From contig JAVWVS010000006.1 in NCBI GenBank assembly GCA_036666555.1, forward strand, positions 25,639-89,638: 64,000 bases of DNA. Reading direction: 5' to 3'. Source of the DNA: UMGS1251 sp036666555 (GTDB lineage: Bacteria > Bacillota > Clostridia > Lachnospirales > Lachnospiraceae). Position 1 is the first letter of the stretch. Every line of letters starts with the position of its first letter. The position numbers and the translations under genes were made by a program. The notes under the pieces were generated by a model. It was not told the DNA's origin. It searched no databases and saw nothing but the letters and a program-made list of their open reading frames with translations. This document shows positions 24,088 through 32,020 of the stretch, in pieces.

Positions 24088-25439
24088 TGCTGGGAAGAAA
24101 AAAAGTAAAAGGAGAAGTAACGGCATTCTTAAGTCTGGTATTTTTGCTGTTACTGTCCTTTATTGGTGGAGTCATGGAAAGTGCTTCCATTCAAGTGTCC
24201 AAAAATTATAAAAAGACAGAGATGGATCTGGCAATGGAATCCGTATTTGCAGAGTATCAGCGAGAGTTACTAGAAAACTATGACATCTTTGCATTGGAAG
24301 GCACTTATGAAACCGGAAGCTTTTCCCAACAGGAAATTAAAAAGCGGTTGGAATATTACGGTGGAGCAGGGATGGAACAAGATTTTGTGAGAATTCAGTT
24401 CTTAACAGATAATGGAGGACAACCTTTTTATGAACAAATCATCAGGTATATGGAAGAAAAAACGGGAACAGAAAAGTTACAGGAATTGTTGGGAAATACA
24501 GAAAAATGGAAGACACAAGAACAAGAATTTGGCGATAGGATGGACCAGGTAGGAAAGGCAGAAAGTGAATCCCCGGAACTTCCGAAAGAGGAATTGTTAG
24601 CAAAGATTACCAATCTGAAAACCTCCTCATTGTTAGAACAGATTGTGCCTAAAACCATGATTCTTTCCACCAAGCAAGTTGAAATTTCACAACAGGTATC
24701 CCAGCGTAAGCTGCAGACCGGGAAAGGGGAATTCACCAATCACAAAGAGGAGAATCAAGGGGTTTCCAAGATGCTTTTGGGAGAATATATGGTGGGGCAT
24801 TTTGGAAATGCAGTACAGCCAAAAGAAAAGAGTCGGTTATCTTATGAGCAGGAATACCTGATTGGAGGAAAGGAAAGCGACCAAGAAAATCTGGAGGAAG
24901 TGGCGAAAAAACTCCGATTGATGCGGTTTGCTTCGGACTATACCTATTTGATGACAGATACTGTCAAGCAAGGGGAGGCGGAGGCTATGGCACTTACCAT
25001 GACCACGGTGATAGCCTTGCCGGAACTTGCGGAAATAGTAAAACAGGCCATTTTATTAGGATGGGCTTATGGGGAAAGTATTGTGGATCTTCGTGCTCTT
25101 CTAAAAGGAAACAAAGTTCCGCTGATGAAAACTACGGAAAGTTGGCAGCTTTCTCTGGCAGGACTTTTCACCTTAGGAACCGGAGAAGGAGAAACCGAAG
25201 GAGTAGATACGCCAGGCGGTCTATTGTACCAGGATTATCTACGCATGTTACTATTTTTAGAATCCAAGGGAGCATTGACTATGAAAGCGTTGGATTTGGT
25301 GGAACAAAATCTACAGACGACATATAACAAGGCATTTTTTAGGGCAGATCATTGCATTAGTAAGTTAGAAACCAGAAGTACTTGCAAACTGCGGCGGGGC
25401 ATTTCATTTACGTTTCAGACGATGAATGCTTATCAATAG
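24087..25439 (+). CDS. DUF5702 domain protein of the Tad locus (TadG-like)
   Basis: 450 residues: N-terminal membrane helix (KGEVTAFLSLVFLLLLSFIGGVMESASIQ, given in two parts here as positions 9-37) and a large extracytoplasmic part. The N-terminus resembles TadE/TadG pseudopilins but has Phe rather than Glu at +5 after the Gly, so it may not be cleaved. DUF5702 proteins occur in Lachnospiraceae Tad clusters; function unknown, probably a minor assembly component. Overlaps the pilin stop by one base. Confidence 0.75.
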   Translation: MLGRKKVKGEVTAFLSLVFLLLLSFIGGVMESASIQVSKNYKKTEMDLAMESVFAEYQRELLENYDIFALEGTYETGSFSQQEIKKRLEYYGGAGMEQDFVRIQFLTDNGGQPFYEQIIRYMEEKTGTEKLQELLGNTEKWKTQEQEFGDRMDQVGKAESESPELPKEELLAKITNLKTSSLLEQIVPKTMILSTKQVEISQQVSQRKLQTGKGEFTNHKEENQGVSKMLLGEYMVGHFGNAVQPKEKSRLSYEQEYLIGGKESDQENLEEVAKKLRLMRFASDYTYLMTDTVKQGEAEAMALTMTTVIALPELAEIVKQAILLGWAYGESIVDLRALLKGNKVPLMKTTESWQLSLAGLFTLGTGEGETEGVDTPGGLLYQDYLRMLLFLESKGALTMKALDLVEQNLQTTYNKAFFRADHCISKLETRSTCKLRRGISFTFQTMNAYQ

Positions 25440-25463
25440 GAAAATGAAAAGAGGTGGATACAG

Positions 25464-26348
25464 ATGTCCTTCCTATCTTTAAAAAATCACAAACAAGCAG
25501 AACAAACACCAAAAATAAAAAGCAGAAAGGAGATAGACTCAGACACACATCAGAAACTTCAAAGACTCCCCCACACATACAAGGGAAGGGCATCTGTATT
25601 CACCTCTTTACAAGGAAGTATTACTATAGAAGCGGCATTTGCTTTTCCATTCTTCCTTTTTGCCTCCATTTGCCTAATCTATTTGTTGGAAATAATGGCA
25701 GTACAGACCAGTGTCCGGGCAGGAATGCACTATGCCTGTAAGCAGTATGCCCAGGAAGCATACCGGATGCCTCTGGCCATCCCCGGGCAATTGGAATCGG
25801 ATATGGTACAGGCAATTGGTGCTCACCGATTGGACCGGAGTATTGTGGTGGGCGGCAGTGGTGGACTTTCAGCCAATCAATCGGTGGTCATACCATCCAA
25901 AGGGGTACTTCAGTGTGTGGTGAAGTACCAAGTGAAACTGCCCATTACCATTTTTGGTTCTCTATCGATGACGAAAAAAGAACAATTAAAAATCAAGGGG
26001 TGGACCGGATATGTCAAACAAGGATTTGGAGAGGGAAAAGAGGATACGGTCTACGTAACCGATACGGGAGTGGTGTACCACAAAGACTACCACTGTACAT
26101 ATCTAGAACTCTCGATTCATATGGTATCGCAAAAAGAGGTGGAGCATCTTCGCAATGAGAGTGGGGGGAAATATGCGCCCTGTCAGCGGTGTGGGCGTGG
26201 CACCGGTGGAGTTTATATTACGGACAGCGGAGACAGCTATCATAGTTCGTTGGACTGCAGTGGTTTAAAACGAACGGTCTATGCAATTGCTTTGTCAGAA
26301 GCAGTGGGAAAGGGGGCGTGTTCTCGATGTGCATCATCAGTAAAATAA
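25464..26348 (+). CDS. TadE-like pseudopilin with two C-terminal Cys/His repeats
   Basis: 294 residues. A 50-residue polar leader ends in LQG51|SITIE, a prepilin-type site with Glu at +5, then a membrane helix (57-77). The C-terminal 100 residues hold two copies of a motif: VYVTDTGVVYH206...C211...C240xxC243 and VYITDSGDSYH260...C265...C286xxC289. Each provides a His/Cys set like the small metal-binding modules seen in Ada-type and secreted nuclease tails. They would lie outside the membrane. AGAGGTGG precedes the ATG. Role in pilus or adhesion is unproven. Confidence 0.8.
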   Translation: MSFLSLKNHKQAEQTPKIKSRKEIDSDTHQKLQRLPHTYKGRASVFTSLQGSITIEAAFAFPFFLFASICLIYLLEIMAVQTSVRAGMHYACKQYAQEAYRMPLAIPGQLESDMVQAIGAHRLDRSIVVGGSGGLSANQSVVIPSKGVLQCVVKYQVKLPITIFGSLSMTKKEQLKIKGWTGYVKQGFGEGKEDTVYVTDTGVVYHKDYHCTYLELSIHMVSQKEVEHLRNESGGKYAPCQRCGRGTGGVYITDSGDSYHSSLDCSGLKRTVYAIALSEAVGKGACSRCASSVK

Positions 26349-26743
26349 TAGGAGCCTGTTTTATGATTGGCAGTGCCGGTATGGATATGAAATGGAGAGC
26401 CATACCGGTGGGGTGGCTTGGCATGGGAAGCGTGGGGGTAGTTGTATTTCGACTGCTTTCCACGGGAGAAAATCAAACCTTGTGGTGGCTTGGGACAGCG
26501 ATTGGAATCGTATTTATCGGAATCAGTCGGATGACCGGTGAGGGATTGGGATATGGAGATAGTTGGATGATTTTACTTTTAGGAAGTTTCCTTGGTTTTT
26601 GGAAATTGCTTTCTCTTTTGGGTATTGCCTTTTTGCTTTCGGGAGGAATGGCAGCACTTTGTATTGGGAAGAAAAAATGGAACCGAAAACAAGCATTACC
26701 ATTTATCCCCTTTTTGGCAGTGGGCTATATGATGGTTTTATAG
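26327..26743 (+). CDS. tadV: A24 prepilin peptidase (TadV/CpaA type)
   Basis: Membrane aspartyl protease that trims the Flp pilin and pseudopilins. 138 residues, several helices, the first Asp in AGMDMKWRAIP and the second in GEGLGYGDSWMI (GxGD motif). Short, without the methylase domain, as usual for TadV. The ATG at 26327 lies inside the end of the TadE gene, 10 bases after AGGGGG; a GTG at 26318 overlaps that site. Confidence 0.9.
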   Translation: MCIISKIIGACFMIGSAGMDMKWRAIPVGWLGMGSVGVVVFRLLSTGENQTLWWLGTAIGIVFIGISRMTGEGLGYGDSWMILLLGSFLGFWKLLSLLGIAFLLSGGMAALCIGKKKWNRKQALPFIPFLAVGYMMVL

Positions 26744-26751
26744 GAGGCAAG

Positions 26752-27174
26752 ATGAAGACATACAGGGGATGTAAAGGCAGTGCTACGGTAGAGATGGCTT
26801 ATTTGATGCCACTGTTTTTTTCGGTATTTGTCCTAGTGGTCTATGGGGTGTTCTACTATCATGACAAAAATATTTTGCATGGAGCAGCATACGAGACTGC
26901 CGTTATGGGGACACAATTGCTTCGTATGGAAGAAAAGGAACCGGAGGTACTGGAAACTTATATCAGACAACGAATCAGGGGGAAATTGCTTTTATTCCAG
27001 GGAATATCTCAAGAGATTCGAATAACAAAAGAAGAGGTCATCGTACAAGTACAGACAGCGAAAGGCAGGATGAAAATACGGGTGGAGGAAAAGGCCAGTA
27101 GAATCGAACCGGAAAAGGAAATACGAAAAATAAAACATGGGAAGGAAATCATCACCGGAGGAAAAAGACCATGA
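26752..27174 (+). CDS. Second TadE-like pseudopilin
   Basis: 140 residues: short leader CKG9|SATVE with Glu at +5, membrane helix (LMPLFFSVFVLVVYGVFYY), then a basic/acidic extracytoplasmic domain. GGAGGCAAG precedes the ATG at 26752. It shares the processing motif of the Flp pilin and the first TadE, so all three are likely substrates of the adjacent peptidase. Stop overlaps the next start (ATGA). Confidence 0.8.
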   Translation: MKTYRGCKGSATVEMAYLMPLFFSVFVLVVYGVFYYHDKNILHGAAYETAVMGTQLLRMEEKEPEVLETYIRQRIRGKLLLFQGISQEIRITKEEVIVQVQTAKGRMKIRVEEKASRIEPEKEIRKIKHGKEIITGGKRP

Positions 27175-27905
27175 GAACAGGATATCAAAGAAATTTAAAA
27201 TCAACGTACTTAATATTGGAAGAGGATGTTTTTTATCAAGAGGATTATCAAATGCGGATGTTACAAGAAAATCATATCGAGGGATTATTGAATCTGCGTG
27301 GCAGAGGTGCGGATGAAAAAAGTCTGTATCACTACGATATTAGTAGAAAAGTATCCATGAATGCAATGTATGAGAAGACCAAAATCAGGCATGAGGAGTT
27401 GGAAGAGTTTCTGCGGCAATTAATTCAGACGATGGGCGCTGTTCGCAGCTACTTGTTGGATGTCAATTGCATTTTATTGGACCCAGAATACATTTTTTGC
27501 GAAAAAGGTCAATTTTATTTTTGTTATTTTCCACTGGCAAAGGGTGCGTTGTGCGAAGCATTTCATAAACTATCCGAATACTTTGTAAGTCAGGCAAACT
27601 ATGAAGACCAGGAAGGAATCTTTATGGCATATGAACTTCATAAAATCACCATGGAAGAAAATTATAGCCTGGAACAAGTGCAAAGCCGCATGACCGAGGT
27701 GGTAAGAGAATGTAAGAAAGAAGAAGAGGAACAAAGAAATGAATTATGGGAGGAAGAGGACTGGATGGGAGAAATAGAAATGGGTGCTCATGTGATGAAG
27801 GAACAAAAAAGTGGATGGAAGGGTGTGAAAGGATTTTGGAACCATAGGAAGAAAGCAAAATGGGGGGAATGGGAGGAACTTTCTTTGGAAGAGGATGAGC
27901 AATAA
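27171..27905 (+). CDS. DUF6382-type protein, apparently without FHA domain
   Basis: 244 residues; the first ~170 (RNLKSTYLILEED, YQMRMLQENHIEGLL, YDISRKVSM, LLDVNCILLDPEYIF, FCYFP) match the DUF6382 family found in Clostridial Tad loci. Such proteins often end in membrane helices and an FHA phosphopeptide-binding domain; here the tail is only a highly charged Glu/Lys/Trp-rich segment. Last gene of the Tad operon, overlapping the previous gene by 4 bases. Function unknown. Confidence 0.65.
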   Translation: MRTGYQRNLKSTYLILEEDVFYQEDYQMRMLQENHIEGLLNLRGRGADEKSLYHYDISRKVSMNAMYEKTKIRHEELEEFLRQLIQTMGAVRSYLLDVNCILLDPEYIFCEKGQFYFCYFPLAKGALCEAFHKLSEYFVSQANYEDQEGIFMAYELHKITMEENYSLEQVQSRMTEVVRECKKEEEEQRNELWEEEDWMGEIEMGAHVMKEQKSGWKGVKGFWNHRKKAKWGEWEELSLEEDEQ

Positions 27906-27963
27906 TCTTGTAATATGACATGAAAACGCCTATAATAGGGATATCTTAAAAAAGGAGCTATTC

Positions 27964-28584
27964 ATGACAGAGAAAAAACCAACTTGCACCATTGCAATTG
28001 CAGTGCTGAACATTATCGTATTTTTAGGACTTTCTTTTGTAGGCAGAACAGAAGACGGAGTATTTATGTTAGGACATGGGGCAATGTATGTTCCTTATGT
28101 ACTAGAAAGAGGAGAATATTACCGTTGGTTTACTAGCCTATTTTTGCATTTTGGAATATCCCATTTGGTCAACAATATGGTACTTTTGGTTTTGTTAGGA
28201 AAAGTACTGGAACAAGAAGTAGGGCATATTAAATATCTGCTTATTTATTTTATGAGTGGATTGGGTGGCAATCTACTATCTGCTTTTATGGACATTAGAA
28301 GGGGAGACTATGTGATTTCCGGTGGTGCTTCCGGTGCAATCTTTGGAATGATTGGAGCACTTCTTTATATTGCACTGCGTAACAAAGGAAGAATCGGCAA
28401 TCTGACCGGTCGGGGCATTTTATTTATGGCTGCACTTAGTTTGTATTTTGGATTTACCAGTGTAGGGGTAGATAATTTTGCTCATATAGGGGGGCTGTGC
28501 TCCGGAGTGATTCTGGCATTGTTATTGTATTGGAAGAAAAATGGTAATCGTGGTTCCAACTTCGGGAGTAGAGGATATTTCTAG
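27964..28584 (+). CDS. Rhomboid family intramembrane serine protease
   Basis: 206 residues with six membrane helices; nucleophile Ser123 in SGGASGAIFG and catalytic His174 in FAHIGGL, plus the family YRWFTSLFLHFGISHLVNN. Complete catalytic dyad, so probably active; substrates unknown. AAAAGGAGC precedes the ATG. The last 20 codons (after the sixth helix) overlap, on the opposite strand, the 3' end of the histidine kinase gene. Confidence 0.92.
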   Translation: MTEKKPTCTIAIAVLNIIVFLGLSFVGRTEDGVFMLGHGAMYVPYVLERGEYYRWFTSLFLHFGISHLVNNMVLLVLLGKVLEQEVGHIKYLLIYFMSGLGGNLLSAFMDIRRGDYVISGGASGAIFGMIGALLYIALRNKGRIGNLTGRGILFMAALSLYFGFTSVGVDNFAHIGGLCSGVILALLLYWKKNGNRGSNFGSRGYF

Positions 28585-29250
28585 CTGCCCATGGTGGGAA
28601 ACAATGATTTTCTGCGCCAAAGGAAGTCCCAGTCCGGTACCACTTGGTTTGTGTGTCACAAAGGGCGTAAAGATGGATGTCAAATGCTCAGAGGAGATGC
28701 CACAGCCGGTATCTTGAATGGAGATTTCAATCCCGTGGTTTTCCAGATGGGCATTTAAAAAGATAGTTCCCTGTGCAGGAATGGCATCTTTGGCATTTTG
28801 CAGAAGATTTAAGAATACTTCTTTCAATTTGGTTTTATCTCCGGTGAAAAATGGAAGTGCAGGGTCTACTTTGGAAATGAATTCAATAGGGGAATCCGTG
28901 AAAGTAGTGGCAAAAGAAAGGGCAATATGTTCCATAAAGAGCCGAAAATCAAAGGGATCTTTTGCAATCTTTTGTCCATTGTTAAAGTGAGACAGTTCAT
29001 TTAAAAGTTGTGTCATGAATGCAACATCTTCTAATAGTTGACTCCAGTGGGCAAAATCCGCCACTTCCGGGTGCTGGGATTCTATGAGCTGAAGAGTACT
29101 AGAGACAAGTGTCAAAGGGTTTCGAACTTCGTGTGAAATTTTGCTAACGGTAAACTGATGAGCATTCAGGAGCTTTTCAATCAGTGCGCGATTCTCGGGG
29201 GATTCATCCATAAGGGATTCTAGTTGTGCATAATCATTAGTTGTAAACAT
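28522..29250 (-). CDS. Soluble sensor histidine kinase
   Basis: 242 residues with no membrane segment: phosphoacceptor His40 in SKISHEVRNPLTLV, N-box NLLQNAKDAI, G1 DTGCGI, F-box FTPFVTH and G2 GTGLGLPLA. The 35-residue N-terminus is too short for a sensor domain. The HisKA/HATPase core resembles sporulation-phosphorelay kinases (KinB-like), but no response regulator is nearby. AGGAAAGGCG lies before the ATG at 29250; the frame is open further upstream without a site. Its last 63 bases overlap the rhomboid gene tail to tail. Confidence 0.85.
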   Translation of the reverse strand: MFTTNDYAQLESLMDESPENRALIEKLLNAHQFTVSKISHEVRNPLTLVSSTLQLIESQHPEVADFAHWSQLLEDVAFMTQLLNELSHFNNGQKIAKDPFDFRLFMEHIALSFATTFTDSPIEFISKVDPALPFFTGDKTKLKEVFLNLLQNAKDAIPAQGTIFLNAHLENHGIEISIQDTGCGISSEHLTSIFTPFVTHKPSGTGLGLPLAQKIIVSHHGQLEISSTPEVGTTITIFLPIQ

Positions 29251-29281
29251 GTTTTTCGCCTTTCCTGTGTAAACTAAGAAT

Positions 29282-29310
29282 AGTCTAACACTGACCGGAG
29301 AAACATTCAA
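29282..29310 (-). promoter_or_regulatory. Promoter for the histidine kinase
   Basis: Minus strand: TTGAAT (29310-29305), 17-base spacer, TAGACT (29287-29282). Confidence 0.5.
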
Positions 29311-29352
29311 TTGTATTAAAACGACAAATTTCGACACGTTTTTTGACATTTC

Positions 29353-29382
29353 TTGACGGATGAGATGCAGTTTGTTAAACTG
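29353..29382 (+). promoter_or_regulatory. Promoter of the sulfite/nitrite reductase gene with a palindrome on the -10
   Basis: TTGACG at 29353-29358, 17-base spacer, TAAACT at 29376-29381. A perfect palindrome CAGTTT-gtt-AAACTG (29368-29382) covers the -10 and is placed as a repressor site would be. Confidence 0.5.
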
Positions 29383-29418
29383 AGAGCAATCAAATAAGGT
29401 TTTAGAAAGGAAGATATT

Positions 29419-30972
29419 TTGGAGGCATATAAGAATACATTAAAAGCGGAAGTAGAAGAGTTTCGGAAAGCAGGAAAACTGTTTTTAGAAGGAAAATTAA
29501 GTAAAAACGAATTCAAAGGGAAATCAGGCGGAATGGGTGTATATGCTCAGCAAGACCAAAAAAGCTTTATGATTCGTCTGCGAACGCCATCGGGGATAAT
29601 CACCAAGCATCATTTGGCACTGATTCTTTCTTATGCGAAGAAATATCACTTAGAAAAAATACATTTTACAACACGACAGGCAATACAACTCCATGGACTT
29701 ACTATAGATCAAGTTTGCGATATTATGAAGGAAGCCATTGATCATGATTTGTTTACCCGTGGCGGCGGAGGGAACTTTCCGAGAAATGTCACGCTGTCAC
29801 CTTTGTCCGGCGTTGCAGTCGATGAGGCTTTTGACGTGACGCCCTATGCCTGTCAAGTAGGCATGTACTTTCTGAAACATGCAACCGGCTATCACTTGCC
29901 AAGGAAACTAAAAGTTGCTTTTTCCAACAGCGCAGCAGATACAGCAGGAGCAACCATCAATGATGTGGGATTTATGGCAGTGCTAGAAGAGGGGAAACCC
30001 ATGTTCCGCATGTGGCTTGCAGGTGGAATGGGCGGAGGACCGGCAGTGGGAATTCCATATACGCATCTCGTTTGTCCGGAAGAGGTCCTTTATTATATAG
30101 AAGCCATGGTACAGCTTTTTATGGCAGAAGGGGATTACGAACATAAGGCAAAAGCGAGGATTCGATTTATTCCACGGAGAATGGGGGTAGAAGAATTTTT
30201 AAAATGCTATGATACACATCTTGCCAAAGTGAAGAAGGAATGTCATTTTGAAGGAATCGTACCAATCATAACCAAAAAAGAGAATACAGACGTAGAAAGC
30301 GAAGATAAAACCGTGTGTATTGCACAAAAGCAGGCAGGTTTATACAGCTTAATCTTACATCCACTTTGTGGTCAATTGACAGTAACCGATTTCGAAACCA
30401 TTGCGGAGTATGTTGCTAAAAAAGAGAAGACGGACATTCGTATCAGTATGGAAGAAGAGATGTATATACGCAATTTGAGCAAAGCGGAGGCAGAGGAACT
30501 CTGGAACTTAGTAGGTGCTCATATGATGGAGACACCTTTAGCCAGAAGTCTTAGTTGTGTTGGAACACCTAGTTGCCAGATGGGTATTTTACAAAGTCAG
30601 AAATTGTGTCAGGCGGTGATTGAAGCAGTTGCATCTGCCGGCATTCAAGCAAATACACTTCCCAGTATTCAGATTAGCGGATGCCCCAATAGTTGTAGCC
30701 GACATCAAGTGGCAGCCATTGGATTTGCAGGACGGAAAGTAAAGGTAGAGGGAGTCAGTGAAGATGCATTTACTTTGCAGATCGGTGGATGTGTAACCAG
30801 GGACGATACTCATATGGGAGAGGTTAAGGGAGTTCTACTAGGGAAAGAAATCCCGGCATTTCTAGTGGAATTAGGACAGTTGGCAGAAGAAAAAAATCAA
30901 CCGGCCGTGGCACTGTTCCAAGACCCGTGTTTTCAAACACTGGTAGATAAATATAATGTAGTGATGAAATAG
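29419..30972 (+). CDS. Siroheme sulfite/nitrite reductase family protein
   Basis: Hemoprotein of the sulfite/nitrite reductase family, reducing sulfite to sulfide or nitrite to ammonia with six electrons. 517 residues; the coupled 4Fe-4S/siroheme ligands are C380xxxxxC386 and C422xxxC426, and the siroheme-contact Arg/Lys regions (FTTRQAIQLHG, GGGGNFPRNVTLSP) are present. TTG start at 29419, preceded by AGAAAGGAAG. It stands alone, with no ferredoxin, flavin subunit or siroheme genes beside it, so donor and substrate are open. Confidence 0.88.
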   Translation: MEAYKNTLKAEVEEFRKAGKLFLEGKLSKNEFKGKSGGMGVYAQQDQKSFMIRLRTPSGIITKHHLALILSYAKKYHLEKIHFTTRQAIQLHGLTIDQVCDIMKEAIDHDLFTRGGGGNFPRNVTLSPLSGVAVDEAFDVTPYACQVGMYFLKHATGYHLPRKLKVAFSNSAADTAGATINDVGFMAVLEEGKPMFRMWLAGGMGGGPAVGIPYTHLVCPEEVLYYIEAMVQLFMAEGDYEHKAKARIRFIPRRMGVEEFLKCYDTHLAKVKKECHFEGIVPIITKKENTDVESEDKTVCIAQKQAGLYSLILHPLCGQLTVTDFETIAEYVAKKEKTDIRISMEEEMYIRNLSKAEAEELWNLVGAHMMETPLARSLSCVGTPSCQMGILQSQKLCQAVIEAVASAGIQANTLPSIQISGCPNSCSRHQVAAIGFAGRKVKVEGVSEDAFTLQIGGCVTRDDTHMGEVKGVLLGKEIPAFLVELGQLAEEKNQPAVALFQDPCFQTLVDKYNVVMK

Positions 30973-30982
30973 GAGGCGCAAT

Positions 30983-31399
30983 ATGAAAGAGGAAAATTGT
31001 ATTTTCTGTAAATTGGCAAATGGGGAAATTCCATCTGCAACCTTGTATGAGGATGAAGATTTTCGTGTGATACTGGACTTAAGTCCTGCATCCAAAGGGC
31101 ATGCATTGATTTTGCCTAAAGAGCATTATGCGAATCTATATGAATTAAGTGATGAGTTGGCAGCAAAGGTGTTGGTGTTAGCTAAGAAAATAATAACTAA
31201 AATGACTGGGGCATTAGGATGTGATGGGTATAATGTGGTTCAAAATAATGGTGAGACGGCAGGACAGACTGTGTTTCACTTTCATATGCATCTAATTCCA
31301 AGATATGCAGATGACCAGGTAGGTCTGGGGTGGCATATGGGAACATTGAGCGATGCCGAAAGAGATGAGATTTTGACTAAATTTCAACAAGAAAATTGA
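30983..31399 (+). CDS. HIT family nucleotide hydrolase
   Basis: Histidine-triad protein acting on nucleotide phosphoramidates or dinucleoside polyphosphates. 138 residues; N-terminal CIFCKLANGEIPS and the triad HFHMHLIPRY. AGGAGGCGC precedes the ATG, 10 bases after the reductase gene, so probably co-transcribed. Confidence 0.94.
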   Translation: MKEENCIFCKLANGEIPSATLYEDEDFRVILDLSPASKGHALILPKEHYANLYELSDELAAKVLVLAKKIITKMTGALGCDGYNVVQNNGETAGQTVFHFHMHLIPRYADDQVGLGWHMGTLSDAERDEILTKFQQEN

Positions 31400-31418
31400 T
31401 GAGCAGGGGATACTAAAT

Positions 31419-31976
31419 GTGGACATGGAATCAAGTGGTGAGGTAAGATTCGATTGCATCTATGAAGCTAATAAAGAAATTGTGTTTAAGACGGCGATGT
31501 ATTACTCCGGCAATTACCATGTAGCACAAGAAATTTCACAAACTGCATTTCTAAAATTATATATTCGACTGGAAGAAGCAATAGAACCTGAGCGGATTCG
31601 TCCATGGCTGCTAACGACTACGAAGAATTTGGCAATTAATAGTAGGAAAAAGAATAAGCGGGAGCTTGCCAATGAAGATATGGAGATGCTTAGTTTTTTA
31701 TGTGATTGTGAGCCAAGTGCAGAAGAGGTTACTACGAAAGTACGCTATAACCAAGAAGTAAACGAGCTGAGTGGTGAAATCATACAGGAGCTGTATGAGG
31801 AAAATCCCAGATGGCATGAAGCGATTATGCTTGCCTATGCATATGAAATGTCTCAGAAGAAAGTGGCAGAAACCATGGGAGTTAGTTTGGAAGTGTTACA
31901 TAGTATGTTGTACAGAGCAAGAAAATGGGTTCAGAGACACTATAAAACGAAATATGATAAATTAAAAGAGAAATAA
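31419..31976 (+). CDS. ECF-type sigma-70 family factor
   Basis: 185 residues with region 2 (YSGNYHVAQEISQTAFLKLYIRL, RPWLLTTTKNLAINSRKK) and region 4 (MSQKKVAETMGVSLEVLHSMLYRARKWV). GTG start at 31419 after AGGGG; an ATG at 31425 is possible. No anti-sigma gene is directly adjacent; a membrane DUF4367-like protein that could serve as one lies at 33213 beyond murG. Regulon unknown. Confidence 0.85.
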   Translation: MDMESSGEVRFDCIYEANKEIVFKTAMYYSGNYHVAQEISQTAFLKLYIRLEEAIEPERIRPWLLTTTKNLAINSRKKNKRELANEDMEMLSFLCDCEPSAEEVTTKVRYNQEVNELSGEIIQELYEENPRWHEAIMLAYAYEMSQKKVAETMGVSLEVLHSMLYRARKWVQRHYKTKYDKLKEK

Positions 31977-31979
31977 AAA

Positions 31980-32007
31980 AAGATAGGTGTCGGCATGACA
32001 CCTATCC
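31980..32007 (-). terminator. Terminator for murG
   Basis: Perfect 10-bp stem GATAGGTGTC/GACACCTATC (31982-31991 with 31997-32006). On the minus strand it is followed by a T run, so it serves murG best; on the plus strand the tail is T-poor. Confidence 0.75.
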
Positions 32008-32020
32008 TAGAAATTGTTCC

